Notes under the pieces: model-generated
The model's database searches: none
The model's input: only the letters and a program-made list of their open reading frames with translations
Told to the model about the DNA's origin: nothing
Source of the DNA: Ignelater luminosus
Lineage: Eukaryota; Arthropoda; Insecta; Coleoptera; Elateridae
Direction of reading: 5' to 3'
NCBI GenBank assembly: GCA_011009095.1
Contig: VTPC01000661.1
Span: forward strand, 1-64,000
DNA length: 64,000 nucleotides
In this document: positions 23,101 through 36,000 of the stretch, one piece after another
Position numbering within the stretch: the first letter of the stretch is position 1
Layout: each line of letters opens with the position of its first letter
Made by a program: the position numbers and the translations under genes

Positions 23101-26100
23101 GTATACCATAATTTAATATCATGTCACTCAAGCTTAAAACAAAAATAATTTTTCATTAAGAAAAATTATAATTTAAAATATAAGAAATCGATGCCATTAA
23201 GAAAGAAATTATTTTATGAACTTTAGACTAAAACTACATCATTGTAAAAAAACGCATGTAATTAGAAAAGAAAGAATTATTCCAATTTTGCTATTTTAAA
23301 TGCCTGCAACAATGTCAAGGCTGTCACATACGCGTACGTAGCAAATAAATACAAAAATATAACAGTCGGTATTTTACATTATGGTGTGTCATTATTTTAA
23401 AGTATACAAGGTGTTATTTAGCTTAAACCAATAAAACTTTTTTAGGTTTATCTAGGTTGTAGTTTAATCTGTTAGTAAATGTTTATGTTAATTAATTAAG
23501 TAAAATAATTTAAAAAGTTAAATAAATGCCAAATAAGTTTAATAATCCGTTTGAAAGAATTCATAACATGTAAAAAACACAGAATGTAAGATGATAACAC
23601 ATTTGTTATTCACCATAAAAATCTTTGCTTATACGTCAACTTATCTTTTTATATTATCTTTTTATTATAACAGAATGCTGAGTTAATGTGCAGATGTTGT
23701 AAGGCGCAAGAAGGAAGTTAAGTTGAATTTCCTTGTTACTCAAATAAAACTCGAATGTTGTCAGTAGACAATCATGCCAGCGTTTTCGAAATTTTCTTTG
23801 TTTGAAGGTTAAGCTTCCATGCGCCTTTTCAACTGTGCAACCGTTATCAAAATTCGCAATTTAAATTAGAAACTGACTACATTCGAGTCATTTTTGAATT
23901 AATTTTAGTAAGTTTAAGTTAGAAATCAGCTAAAATTTAAATTCAAGCTTCTAATAGGCAGTCTTTCTTGTATAACAATTCTATTTTATTATAAACCATG
24001 TTTGTAAAAATAAATCATTTGGTAAACAAATTAGAAAGTCGACATTGACACACCTGAATTAAAAGAGTCAAGATTAAAGCGGGCAAATTTAAATTTTTGT
24101 TTCTTGACTTCCAACTTTTATTCTAAATGTAGTGTGATAAATAAATTTTTCATTTTTATTTTGCTTTTTTGTACAACATACCACCGCAATATATTGAAAC
24201 TTTATTGTATCTTCTTTGGTTGGTAAACATCATCAAACAAATATCCCGTTATCAGGGTATTTGTTATTTTTATAACTAACGTCTACTAGATCCTGGTACA
24301 GCTTTATTTGTCGTCGAGCCTACCAGAATGAGCACAAAGTTGTGTAGTATAGTCCTATTTGATTGGTAATCTTCCAGATCTCAGGAGGAATGTGATGGTA
24401 TTTTGGCAGGTCTTGTTAAGACATATAGCAGCTTTGAGTCGAATAATCAAAATAACATGTTCTCTGCGTTCTATATTTCTTTTAATTAAATGTTTGTTTG
24501 TTTTAATTCTTATTTGTGTACAAAAGGAGTAAGTTGTTGTATTTCTAATTCTGTATCTTACATTATTTGTGACCCTTTAGTCTTTACTTTCTTTAGATTA
24601 TTCGTTAAGTCATATTTAAGTAAAACACCTTTGCGTAATAAAATTGTAATTATTTTTTTTACGGTCAAGGCTCTTTTGTTTTGTCATTAGACTTTAAAGC
24701 GTAACGGCTAGATTTTTGTGACTGGCGTCTTTTTGCTGCCACTTTTTGCGAAAGTTGACTAGTTTTGAACAGGGAGAATCCCATCCCATCTCCAACTTAG
24801 AGCAAATGTCGCAATCCTGTTATTCTGGTTATGGGAGAAATTACAACTTAGACCTCTAATTTGGGTTTTTGCTTGTAACAATCTATGGATAAAACATAAT
24901 TGGTTATCATAATGCCGTACCGCTATTATAGTTGACACACCTTTAAGACATTTTTCTGTTTTTTCTTTGCTTTTTACTAATAGAAATTTGGTTTGGATGT
25001 GAAATTAGTGCATTCCAACCACTCAAATATTTGCAATTTGAGATTTTAGTATAGTTATGCTGTATTACTTTGCGTACATGTTTAAAGGGACATCTCATGT
25101 GGTTATGCATGATTTAATAATAAGACATTTTATTACTTTCATCCATGGAGCTACTTACATTCAACAAATAACTAACATACAAGTCAACATGAGTAATGTC
25201 AATCGAACAGATGTGATGACAAGGTATTACACTTTTTTCCACGTACTGAACATCATTTCACTTTTCCTAATAGCTTAATCTCGTCATTTAAACTCTAAAT
25301 TGCTAAGTTAACTTGGATAACATTTAAGTTACCTGTTGTTAACATTTTCTATTTTTTGCTTGTCTACACTTTAGAGATAGTATCGTAGTAAATTCATTAC
25401 TCAAGAACAATTGACTTTGTTCTTATATCTACAAAGTAAGATGACATCATAATGACTTTAAAAAGAGCAAATTATAATGTTGCTAAACAATCAGTGATAC
25501 TTCTTATTTCCGTTCTGATATTTTAAATGGACTTGTTCTCAATTACGAAGATGTGTTTATAAAATCTTCCTATGCAAGAACCTACTTAATGTTTTGTCTC
25601 ACGCTCTACTTATGTAAATACTATTTAAGAATGAAAAAAGTTGGCCTCAGACTGCCTCAAGATGAAAATGTAACTTTGCGATTGAAAAGATAAACTCATT
25701 TCAGTATTACATGACCTAGAGACAGTTACGGCATCGCTTTGATGAAGATGCCACCTATTATGTTGCTTTCTATCATGTTAATATTAATTTTCATTCTGCT
25801 CCTTTTTCTATTACCATTATTAAAATATAACATAGTAAACCTACTTAACTATATTAGTAGATTCATTAAAGTTTTTAAATGTTAATCAGTTTGTCTTGTT
25901 TGTGTATGTATAAATATTTATATTATAACATAATTTTCATAAATAAAAAATGTAACGAAAAATCTCGATCGATTCATAATTATGTACACAAACGAGCAGT
26001 CAACGTCAAAATAAAATAAGTAAAACAATTTTCGTGTAGAAACGTGGGTAGTAGCGTTCCCATATTAATTTGCATGAGGAATAAGCTTTGGGTTATTTAG

Positions 26101-29100
26101 TATGCAGACTTCAATTTAGTGGAGCGAATTAGGTGACAAAATAAAAATGAAGCATTTTATTGGACATGAAATGAATTTATTTATATTACTGTACTTTATT
26201 TGTATTAAACAGCAGAGAAATGTTAGAGGTCACATGGGTATTCAACCTAAAAAACCCGATAGAAAGTGTTAACGTAAAAATGAAATTAATTACTATTGAA
26301 TTTGATTAGGTATTTTCTTTATATTGTATTCAATAGAACGTAATCATACAGTGAATTCAGCGCTTTCCTTATATTATTGAAACGAAAATTAACTTTTATT
26401 TAAAAATTTTTCATGCAAGTTCATGTCTACTTACCGTTTTTGCGAAAAATATTCAACTTTGAATATTTTAAATGGATCGTCCTGAATATTTTTATGGATT
26501 TTAAAGCTCGCAAACACATCGCTGGGTAAGGTAATGTAAGTAGAAATGGAATTTATGCAGTTCTGGACTGTTTTGGTGACAGAAAGCGTTCATTCAGAAT
26601 TGCGAATGCATAATTCTCTTACATGTGGATCAAGAACGTAAATTTTGAATTTCATACATGTATACCGGGAGTGTTTATAAACGTAGACAGAACAGTTTTC
26701 CTGTATCTCTTTATAGTATATTTATAGTGTTACACAATTTTACAGTCATTTCTATTTAACTTGATAATTCATATAAATGATAATAACAAAAGACATGAAT
26801 AAATTCAGAATTTCGAGAACAATTTAACGAATTCTATGAGTATTAAAGAATAAGCTTTAAATCCAGGAAAGGAAAGTTAACAGACATGCAAGTGCACCTC
26901 TCTTACAAAAATCGTTTTTGGTGCATTTCTGTCAGGCATCAACACGACATACCATTACGTTCTGATTGTGAATCTAAAGGTAAAATGGAAATTTCTTTGT
27001 TAAATTGGTAGATAGTAGTAAAACATGTTTCGAGTTTGGTTTGTTCCTCTCTTTGTAGAAGGTATGCATTCACTTTACATTACAAATTACACTTAATTAA
27101 CGTTTGTTTATTACAAAACATTAGGGAAAAAGCAAGAAGCTTATAAATTGAAAATCGGAAAACCTAATTCTGGAAAATTAAAACATCAGGAACCTGGGAA
27201 ACGTGAATTTGAGTTTCTGGTAGAAATGCTATTGCACCATACATTAAAACCTTCTATTTCCATTGAGTTTTCTCAAATTAGTGAAAATCTGATTAATCGT
27301 ACAGTTGAGTTCTTAAACCAATTGTTGATTGAACTTCAATTAAAAAGTCATTTAGTGAGGAAAAATTAGTTTTTGTATGAGTTGTTCCTTATTCAAGTTG
27401 GACGTACATGCTGCTTGATGATTTGTTATTCGAAAGAACATAAAACGAATTTTACATGATTGATTGTATTTAGTTGCTTATAAGGTAGTCAGTTTAGACA
27501 AATTATCTTGGTTATCATTATCATTATTATCAAAAGTAGCTATTTTTGATACAACTCTTGGTGTTAAAAGCGGCTTTTTTAAGAACTTTTTGAGCACTAA
27601 TGTGCAAAAATATTACTTATGGGCACTAGGCCGCTTTTGTCACCAAAAACTATAAAAATGGAAAGACTAGCTTATGCAACACATGTCAAAAGAGTAATTC
27701 TTTGCATTCATGCTGCAACTTTCGCATTCGTGCAAAAACATTGCCCTTTTGGCACTTGTTGCGTAATATACTATTTTGATTCTGTACTATTTTTAAGAAC
27801 TTGCTTTGATTCAGTAACTTTATTAGTTTTTTAATTTGTTCTATTAAATGAGAGTAGTAATAGATTTGTATTTAATTTTGCTATGTAATTTTTGACACCG
27901 AAATATAAACTCCTGTTGGTTGATTTGGTATTTAGTTGCGATTTGCTATATTTGTATGCGACACTCTTTTTCTTGATCCTGCTATTTATCTTTTGTTTTT
28001 ATACTATTGGGCTAAAGCACCAAAACCTTTAGCATGTAAGTGAGGGGATGGAAATTTAGAAATCAATTATTTACTAATGGAATGAAACTCAAATTCTAGG
28101 TAAGCAAACAAAACTTTTATTCAAAAATAGTAATTTATATAACAAGTCAGAAAAGTGATACCTTACTGGACGAGCAGGCAGGTTTCGAGAAGGTCTTTCA
28201 ATTATTCTGTTCAATGAGTAACATGCTCGCTAGATGATAGGAACACTAAATTTATCACAAATGGTATCAATGCGTATCTTGACTTCTAGTTTAATTTCAA
28301 AGATGACAACTGTTTTGCATTTTTTACTTTCTTATACTGTCTTCAAAGGCATCAATTTTTGTATGCTTTGTTAATATTCTAATTCTTTACCAATCGGTTA
28401 TACTTAATATTCTAGAATTGCTGCAAACTCAAATATTATGGAGATGATTCATGTTGAGATTTTTAAATTATTCTCGAATGCTACTCTGAGCGGGTATACT
28501 TGTAGTCTTAATTTGACAAACAAAATACCCCATCTTAGAAATGAATGCTCTTTTAATCAGAAGGTTAGCTATCCATGTTCTTATCTAGGGGTGCTTTGAC
28601 TTGAGCAGTAATTTTGTTTGTAAAAAATCCCTTCTTGTGACGTCGTCCGTGCTCTTCGCCTAAAGCATATTCGTTAGTTAGTAAGTTAACAACAAAACGT
28701 GGATGACTGCGAACCTCTTTGAGGTTTGAGAGTTGAGTGGTGTGTTTATGTGGCTATTTGCAGTTAGATACAGCAGTTAGTAAATACCATAATTTTTAGA
28801 GATTTACTCCGTCAGGAAGACCTTTTGCAGTTGCAGCACTGGAGATAGGTCTGCCCCTACAGTAGTTCAATCGTTCACGTAAGAAATATCCGGAGGCAGT
28901 TCAAAGTAGATACAGTTGGTCAAATTTATAAATTATTCAAGTTGTTTCATCGACGAAGTCCTTCGGTCGACGTGACATCAATGACTAGCATCTATCGATT
29001 TTGATTTCAGTTAACTAATTTTAGATGTAAATATTTTCAATGTGGTTGCTTAATGTTGAAATCATGAAAAGTGTGATACCAATACGCCATTTGGCGCAGT

Positions 29101-30159
29101 GATAACTACATAGTACCATAATAAATAATTTCTAATAGAGTCCCAAAAAAATTGAATCCCTAGATTAAAACATAACTAATCCCGTCAGAACTACTAGAGA
29201 AAAATATCTCATTATTAGACAAATAATTTGTCAGGGTTTCCAAGTCAAAGATTTTAAATTTGAGTTCATTTGTGTAACGTAATCACTTCTACAACTGCAC
29301 CTATGCGAACTTATTTGGAAAAATATTCAAAATACCGGGCTTTCTGAAAGGCTACTGGAAGCAAATTTAAATAAAACAATTGCAGCAAGTTTTTCTCAGT
29401 ACAGTGGTTTTTAACTTTTTATAGCCCAATTTTGCGAAATACCAAAATTAGTAATATCTTCGAATGTTAAAACTGCTTTTCACTTCTATCCCCATGTGAT
29501 GTATATAAAATAAAAAGAATGTGATCTACCACAAATAAAAACTATTTTTGTTTCTTCTCAAGGCTTTAAAAACTGGATTCAATGTTTTGAAAATAGATGA
29601 GAAGTTTGGGCATTGTTATTGCTGTTACTTTGTTGTTTGTTTCGTATTTGTTGTGTTATTGTTTTGTTGTAATTTTGAACTGTTTTTTCTAATATTATTG
29701 TTGTTGTTTTGACATAATTGTTTCTAATATAATAATTGTCAGTTTGGTTATTCCTGTTGTTGCCAGAACCGTGTTCTCACAGACAAAGTTGACGTTTTTG
29801 GTATTCATTTTCGGTCTTTGAGTCTTTACACGATTTAAGATGTCGAAACTTCTAACATTATTTTTCCCTGGGTTTGGTAAGATACCTGTGACAGCTTTTT
29901 TCGCTCGAGATCATCTCTTGTTTTTGTCACTCAAATAATGAGCCAGATTTAATGACGAAATCAAGAGACGATCATGAGCAAAAATTGTTATCAGAGGTAC
30001 TTCACCAAACGCAGCATTTGTAGACTTGTTTATGACAAAAATCCAAATCGATATCAGAACTGGTTATACAATTATTGTGAATTTACATCTAGAGCTAGAT
30101 CTAAGTGCATAAGAAAATTGAAAATTCAAAGAAAAAACTTTCAGGTCTTTGATATGAAA
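20191..30159. other. Long AT-rich non-coding stretch, probable flz intron
   Basis: About 10 kb with no gene that can be supported. Open frames up to 75 codons occur as expected by chance. A TTG-rich low-complexity run lies at 29610-29770. A minus-strand stretch at about 28720-28560 reads SNLKEVRSHPRFVVNLLTNE and on, without a stop for some 50 codons. That could be an old coding fragment, but its family is unknown. Confidence 0.5.
29610..29770. repeat. TTG-rich low-complexity sequence
   Basis: Repeated TTGTT / TTATTG / TTTGTTG words without a strict unit, a degenerate simple repeat of the kind common in insect introns. Confidence 0.6.
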
Positions 30160-30499
30160 ACCAGCGAGGAATGGGAACGAATGCAAATTTTAAAATTCTA
30201 AAAACTTTGTTGTAAATGTAACATAGGAGGACATGTTTTGTGATACAAAGTTTTTAAATTAAATGCGTCACCGCCAGGTGGCGCTACCTAACTTATTTTT
30301 TTTAAATGGAATACCCTACTTTTTATTTGATTTTTGAAATTTGCAACATATTTGTGATACCTTTCCTTATAACTGCTACCAACCTATCTGGTTTACTTTT
30401 CGAGAAAATAATACTTTTTATAAATATAACACAAAGATGTGAAAGATTGTATTCTATAAAAATAATCAGCAAATTCTTCTACATTTCTGGAAGGTGTAT

Positions 30500-30632
30500 C
30501 GTATACTACATTTTTTAAATGTTTCCAAAGAAAGTAATCTAACGGTAATTAAATCCGGAGAACGAGCTGGCCATCTTATAGAACCATTAGTACCTATTCA
30601 TCGTCTCGGAAATATCCTGTTCAAATGGTCTA
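30500..30632 (-). pseudogene. Mariner-like transposase fragment (left, inverted copy)
   Basis: On the minus strand this segment reads NGSIRWPARSPDL followed by a frame change, then sequence matching the YFLWGHLK region out of frame. The block RWPARSPDL is closer to the family consensus than the right copy, which has RRPACFPDL. The two copies therefore decayed independently. Confidence 0.6.
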
Positions 30633-30650
30633 ATACATCAGCTACTTCTT

Positions 30651-30974
30651 ATGCCTGAGAATGTTAATTTAAATTTGCGGCAGGTGATGTATTTTCAACA
30701 AGACGGTGTCCCTGCTCATAACAGTAACATAATAAGAGATCATCTGGACAAGGTATTTCCGAGACGATGGATAGATACTAATGGTTCTATAAGACGGCCA
30801 GCTTGTTTTCCGGATTTAACTCCTTTAGATTACTTTCTTTGGGGACATTTAAAAAGTGTAGTATACAATACACGTTCCAGGAATGTAGAAGAATTTGCTT
30901 ATTATCTCTACAGAATACAATATTTCACATCTTTGTGTTACATTTATAAAAAGTATTATTTTCCCGAAAAGTAA
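30651..30974 (+). pseudogene. Mariner-like transposase C-terminal fragment (right copy)
   Basis: The frame reads VMYFQQDGVPAHNS (second catalytic Asp, about residue 18), DHLDKVFPRRW, then FPDLTPLDYFLWGHLK (third Asp, about residue 55), SVVYNTRSRNVEE. There are 36 residues between the two Asp by my count, as in the element at 41237. The N-terminal DNA-binding domain and first catalytic Asp are missing, and the frame has no trustworthy start. It is a 5'-truncated, inactive fragment. Confidence 0.75.
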
Positions 30975-31225
30975 ACTAGATAGGTTGGTAGCAGTTATAA
31001 GGAAAGTTATCACATATATGTTGCAAATTCCAAAAATCGAATAAAAAGTAGGGTATTTCATTTAAAAAAATTAAGTTAGGTAGTGCCACCTGGCGGTGAC
31101 GCATTTAATTTAAAAACTTTGTATCACAAAACATGTCCCCCTATGTTACATCTACAACAAAGTTTTCAGAATTTTAAAATCTGCATTCGTTCCCGAGATA
31201 TCGCACTGTCCCATTCCTCGCTGAA

Positions 31226-34200
31226 CACACTGCATATAACTGCGGATTTTGACATTTAACAGCATCCAAAAAACTGATTTTAACAAATGATTGAAAAGTT
31301 AGTTTAAGTTAAGAACGATTAAGGCCTTCCAAAGCTGTTCAGGTTTACAGTTTTTGTATCGTACGGTTTAGGCAGGCATTTAAACTTAAAGTCAGGTTGA
31401 TCATAGCGACATTAAACTAAATTAATTATAAAAAATTATACAAGGTGACCCAGTAATGAAACCAACAGTGCAGAATTCAGAATTGATTTTGTGTTAAAAC
31501 TCAAAATCGTTCATAAAAATTTTGATCAAAATTGTTAATGATTGATTCACATGATGTCTTCACCTCAATACATCGAATGCTAGTGTAAGGTTCGGTTGTG
31601 TAATCCGAGAAAAATTTAAAAAAAGGTAACAAACATAAACCAAAGTAACCAAAGTTAAATGGTAAATTAGTATTCGTTCAACTTCCAGCTTGGAGTTCTT
31701 ATTTTTTGTTTACTAACATAAGATTAAAGTAAATGCTAAATGTGATATTATATGTCAGTTTTGTCTGCTTTGATTTGAGTAAAACCAAATTTAGGCCTAC
31801 GGAGGACTTAAAAGGAAGTGCAAAGTGTGACATTAGTTTAGACTATCTTGATATGGAAAAGTTAAGTTCTAGATCATTTGAATTATTAGTCTCAGAACAG
31901 AATGAAGATTCTGCAAATGTAAGGATAGACAAGATGCTGCATTGTTATCTTGTTTAATCAAAATCAACTGGCAGTACAAATGCGTTAAGAGAACTGAAGC
32001 CAAACATTAGAAATGAAGTGAGATCCGATACTTTATTGTAAATAGAGTTCAACTTATTTAAATTAGAGATGAAATTTCTTTTCTATTTTCTTAATATTAT
32101 TATTCGTAACACTTTCGAATATCGGAACCTGAGTAATTCTAGTTACTTCATTCTACTCTACAAGAATTACACAATGACAACGTTCCAGATAAATTAATAA
32201 AATATCATAACAGATGGAATGTGAGGTTAACAGGAAAATATGATGTTAAAGGTCAGTGCTGCGTTCTAACAATTTTTGGTAAATTAGATTGGATAAAAAG
32301 CTGTAATAATGATTTTCAGACGTTTTCATTTATTTATAATTATTTTAACTGCACGCTTCAGTAACAGGAACACTACATGAGTATTGGAAAAGTTGAACAA
32401 GAATCAAGATATTCAATAAGCTTTGATAAAAAGCTAATCCATCTTGTGAAACTTAACGAAAGGCTATATACTTGACAACTTCTTCGCAATAAAGAAGTAA
32501 TGAAAAGCTGAACGAAAAATAAAAGGCTTCCAATCAACAGACTTTAAGAAGCTCTCCAAGAAATGGAGAAAGTATAATGGAAAGCTGAAAGATTAGTTGT
32601 TATTCTCATTTATATTACTGAAACAAATCTGCTACTCCTATAAAAGAAATGTTTATTTTATTTATTTATTTAAATAAATTTAAGAAAGAAAATACTCAAG
32701 GAGGTATTACCATTAAGCCTTCGAATGATGAATTTAGTGTTATCACTTATTCGAGAATACTGTACTCCCTTGAATATTGCAAATTTGGTTCATTGGGGAG
32801 ATGTTCATACCAGAAGGTCTATTTAATTATTTACAATGCAGAAATTTTATTTTTCTGTCAAGGTTTCTGAATTTTATTTTATATTCTACTCTTGAATGGT
32901 TCTTATAAAATTTAAAGCGTTTTGTTGTGTAATTATGTACTTATTATAAAATGTTTTATACAACAACCCTTGATTTTCTAACAGTTCATTGTTGTTCTCT
33001 ATGATCGTCTTCAAACAGTTCAACGACCGAATTATTATAAGATCAAGATGTGTTGCTAGATAAGACAAACAGTAAGTTCTTTTTTGTGGCAGTAGTATTG
33101 GTCCCAAAGTAATGTGTAGTTTTAAGAAAGATAAAAATAAACAAGAGTTGCTGTAATCTTAGGTTATGATCTGCTAGCACATAAAATACTTATGGTTACA
33201 GATCAGTGTCTCACGAAAAATGAAACAGGCACTTTTCTCTACATAAAATCTTCTAACAGGCTGGTTTTTAAATATATTGTATGAAGTCAACAACAGCACA
33301 TACGTAATTGTACTTTCAAGCAGTGTGCAAGTAAGACAAGAAAATGTCAGCAATAACTGAAAAACTGTTTACTTTTGTAATATAATTTTCAAATTATTTG
33401 ACCCCACTTTCCAAACTGGCGGAGACTCTTAAATAACTTACGAAATCTAACTGTAAATAATGCATAACCACAAAAATGCTAACCACCAAACCTTATAAGA
33501 TATTAAATACCAGGAATACCTGCCCTTAAAGTTCTGCATAAATAAGAATTTCTAAACGCAGAAAATTCCTGCACGTTGCCCCATGGGAGAACTTATGTGA
33601 GAATTTTGTTCGTATTGCACGACTGAGCATATTACACCTAACTCGTTTTCGTTTTCAAAATTTTCGCTTTCTTAGAAGCATCTCTCGTTGTCCTTCTCTA
33701 TCTGCAGAGACAAAAAGACTAATTTTATCCGGTAGAAGTTTCTTTGCTTCTTTCAAGAATCTCCTTATTCTACATTAAAGTTTTTTTCTCATTCTATTCC
33801 TTAAGACGGAAAAGCGACCCGCATTTCACGAAATGTTTTACATTTTCTTTTTTTGTCTACAGACTTCCCACCTTAACGATCAAGATATACTCCTTATCTT
33901 GTTTATTGTATTGAAGATATTCTAATGAAAAATGTAAAAGAATTTTCTTTATAGATCTGTTACGAAAATTCGTATCAGATAAAATGCGGTAGCGTTCAGT
34001 ATCTTTTTTTATCTTAACCATAAAAAGTTTCCTTTGCCAGTTTCAATATTAGAAAGTTTATTGCCCTTTTCTATTCTATAATGTATTTTATATCGTGAAC
34101 CAATGTTATTATATCCAATATAGCGTGACTAGTCATGCCGGAAAAATAAACAAACAACTTTTTATCGTGAACGAAATATCGGAATGTTAAGAAAATTGCC

Positions 34201-35385
34201 TGATAAAAAGTATCTCCCGCTTGTAGAACGTTTTACACTTTAGAAGTTATATATTACAAAAGTTTTTTTGTTAAATGAGTTTATTATGATGAGAATTTCC
34301 TTAAAAAGCAAATTAACAAATTTATACAATTTAGCTTTCTAAAAAACAGTTTAAGTCTACATTAACTATATATGAGGAATATAAATTAATGTGAGTGAGT
34401 CAGATCTTTTCTTTTCTCAACGATCTTATCAATATCTAACATCGACAGTTTTTTCTTTAACATTAGACTATCGATTATCCATTTAAATTTTGATTTTAGT
34501 TTTTCTTGATCCTACTGTAAGTAATGTTGAACAAAACGAGATTATCTAACTAGCAAAGCATTTCAAAAAATCTTTTTATTCATGAGTTGGAGACTGAAAC
34601 TGAGTTCTCCCTACAACGGAAATACTTCCATGAAGTTAGAACTACATGAACATACATTGCTTGGAATAAGGGGAATAGAAAAAAAATTAGAACATTCTCA
34701 CATAAAAAGAATTGCAAACGTTTGTTTGCAACATATTCGATCAAAATAGTAACATTAAACACAGGTGTCAAAAATAGCAAATAGCAAAATTTGAGGATTC
34801 AAAATTAGATGAACTGAGTTTAGAACCTTGAGTTTGTCACCATTAATTGGGTGTAGGCAGAGGTGGAATTCTTCAATAATAACAGTTTGTATTTCAGTCT
34901 TCTGTTCAGCAAAACAATGCAAAGATTTATTGATAGGCTAAATAAGGTAAATAGGCATCTAAATGGGGGACCAAAATACTTACCATGTTTGTGATCACCA
35001 GTTACGCTTTTCACCAAAGGGTTGAAGAATCCTACAAATTTAGCAAACGACTCGAAACAATAACAGATTTCACACACCTTAAATACGAAATTAAAATTTG
35101 AATGCCAACAAATTCAAAGGAATCAAAGAAAATAATAAATAAACTGGAAAAACATTCCAGTAGTTTCACAGCGAGTAGTTTACGTTTGCCCAATTATACC
35201 AGGATTTTGGAATAATGAATACAACAGGAAATCTTAGATCTAAAGAAAAAATCAAAATGGAAGCCTAAAAAAATAGTGAAATTTCTAAAAGAGATACTTT
35301 CAATTTAAGCAGACTTTATGCACATCCAGGCAAATTAGGCATTTAAAATCAAGGACTTAGACATCTAAAATGTGTTTTATTGGTA
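31226..35385. other. Non-coding stretch, probable flz intron
   Basis: No gene is supported. A minus-strand segment at about 35080-34984 ends in CATG|GTAAGT and is open (ICYCFESFAKFVGFFNPLVK), giving a phase-1 donor that could join the stalk exon. Nothing else supports it as a true exon. Confidence 0.45.
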
Positions 35386-36000
35386 GCAAAAAATACAAAA
35401 TAAAAATGAATTAAGAAGAAAAGGACTAAAACAGGCAATAAAACTAAAGAAAAACCGTTTTTGTAAAACTCAAGAGAAAAGACATTTTTGATAACATCCA
35501 GATTAAACTATTTGCTGAGATCGATAAAGCACTTTAGCTTGAAATACCAGAGAAAATTACAAAATAAAAGTGAAAAGAGGAATGTTTATTTAAAATTTAA
35601 GAAAACAGGCATTTTAGGTAACTTCTCAATTAAAGTCGATGAAGAGTTCTTCTTAAATTTCAAATGCCTTAATATAAAAAATTTGAAAAAAGGGTTTGCA
35701 TGAAGTAATTGCAACAAAAAAATACAAAATAAAAACGAATCACAAAAATAACAGAAAGAACTGAAACAGACAATAAAATTAAAAAGGACATTTATGTGAT
35801 ATTAAAGAAAAAGACAGTTTAGGCAACTTCTAAATTAAAGTCGATGGATATTTCTTCTTAAAATCTAAGTATCTTTAACATGAAAATAATTTGTGCAGGA
35901 AGTACTTCAAGCAAAAATACGAAAATAAAAATGAATCACCAAGAAAAAGAAAAAAGGAACTCAACTAGGCAATAAAATTTAGCAATCCTAGCTCTACTAA
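35386..36000. repeat. Degenerate tandem repeat, units of 160-200 bp
   Basis: A leading motif close to ATACAAAATAAAAATGAATC recurs at about 35386, 35551, 35711 and 35911. Later in the units blocks like AGGCAATAAAA, TTAGGCAACTTCT and ATTAAAGTCGATG recur at matching offsets. The last unit is partial. The repeats are strongly diverged and A-rich. The plus-strand frame at 35488-35703 is a by-product. Confidence 0.65.

Larger units (their letters stand above)
30160..31225. repeat. Large palindrome made of two inverted mariner 3' ends
   Basis: The left arm (about 30160-30632) is the inverted copy of the right arm (about 30733-31225). Landmarks shared in inverted order are CAGCGAGGAATGGGA, TTTTAAAATTCT, ACTTTGTTGTA, GCGTCACCGCCAGGTGG, ACTTTTTATT and CGTCTCGGAAAT. 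The spacer is about 100 bp. Both arms contain the C-terminal end of the same mariner-like transposase, the left one on the minus strand. The left arm lacks 18 bp that the right arm has, exactly between two GGGA tetramers, which fits a microhomology deletion in one arm. The arms differ at many positions, so these are old separate copies or an old inverted duplication. Confidence 0.85.

Noticed and set aside
26436-26520. Minus-strand ATG frame with a phase-1 GTAAGT donor
   Set aside because: The phase fits flz but the translation (MCLRALKSIKIFRTIHLKYS) has no signal-peptide core and nothing else supports it.
26660-26690. ACCGGGAGTGTTTATAAACG resembling a mariner-type end
   Set aside because: No mirrored end with TA flanks could be found within a reasonable distance.
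31436-31460. ACAAGGTGACCCAGTAATGA resembling a transposon end
   Set aside because: No inverted partner was found in the neighbourhood.
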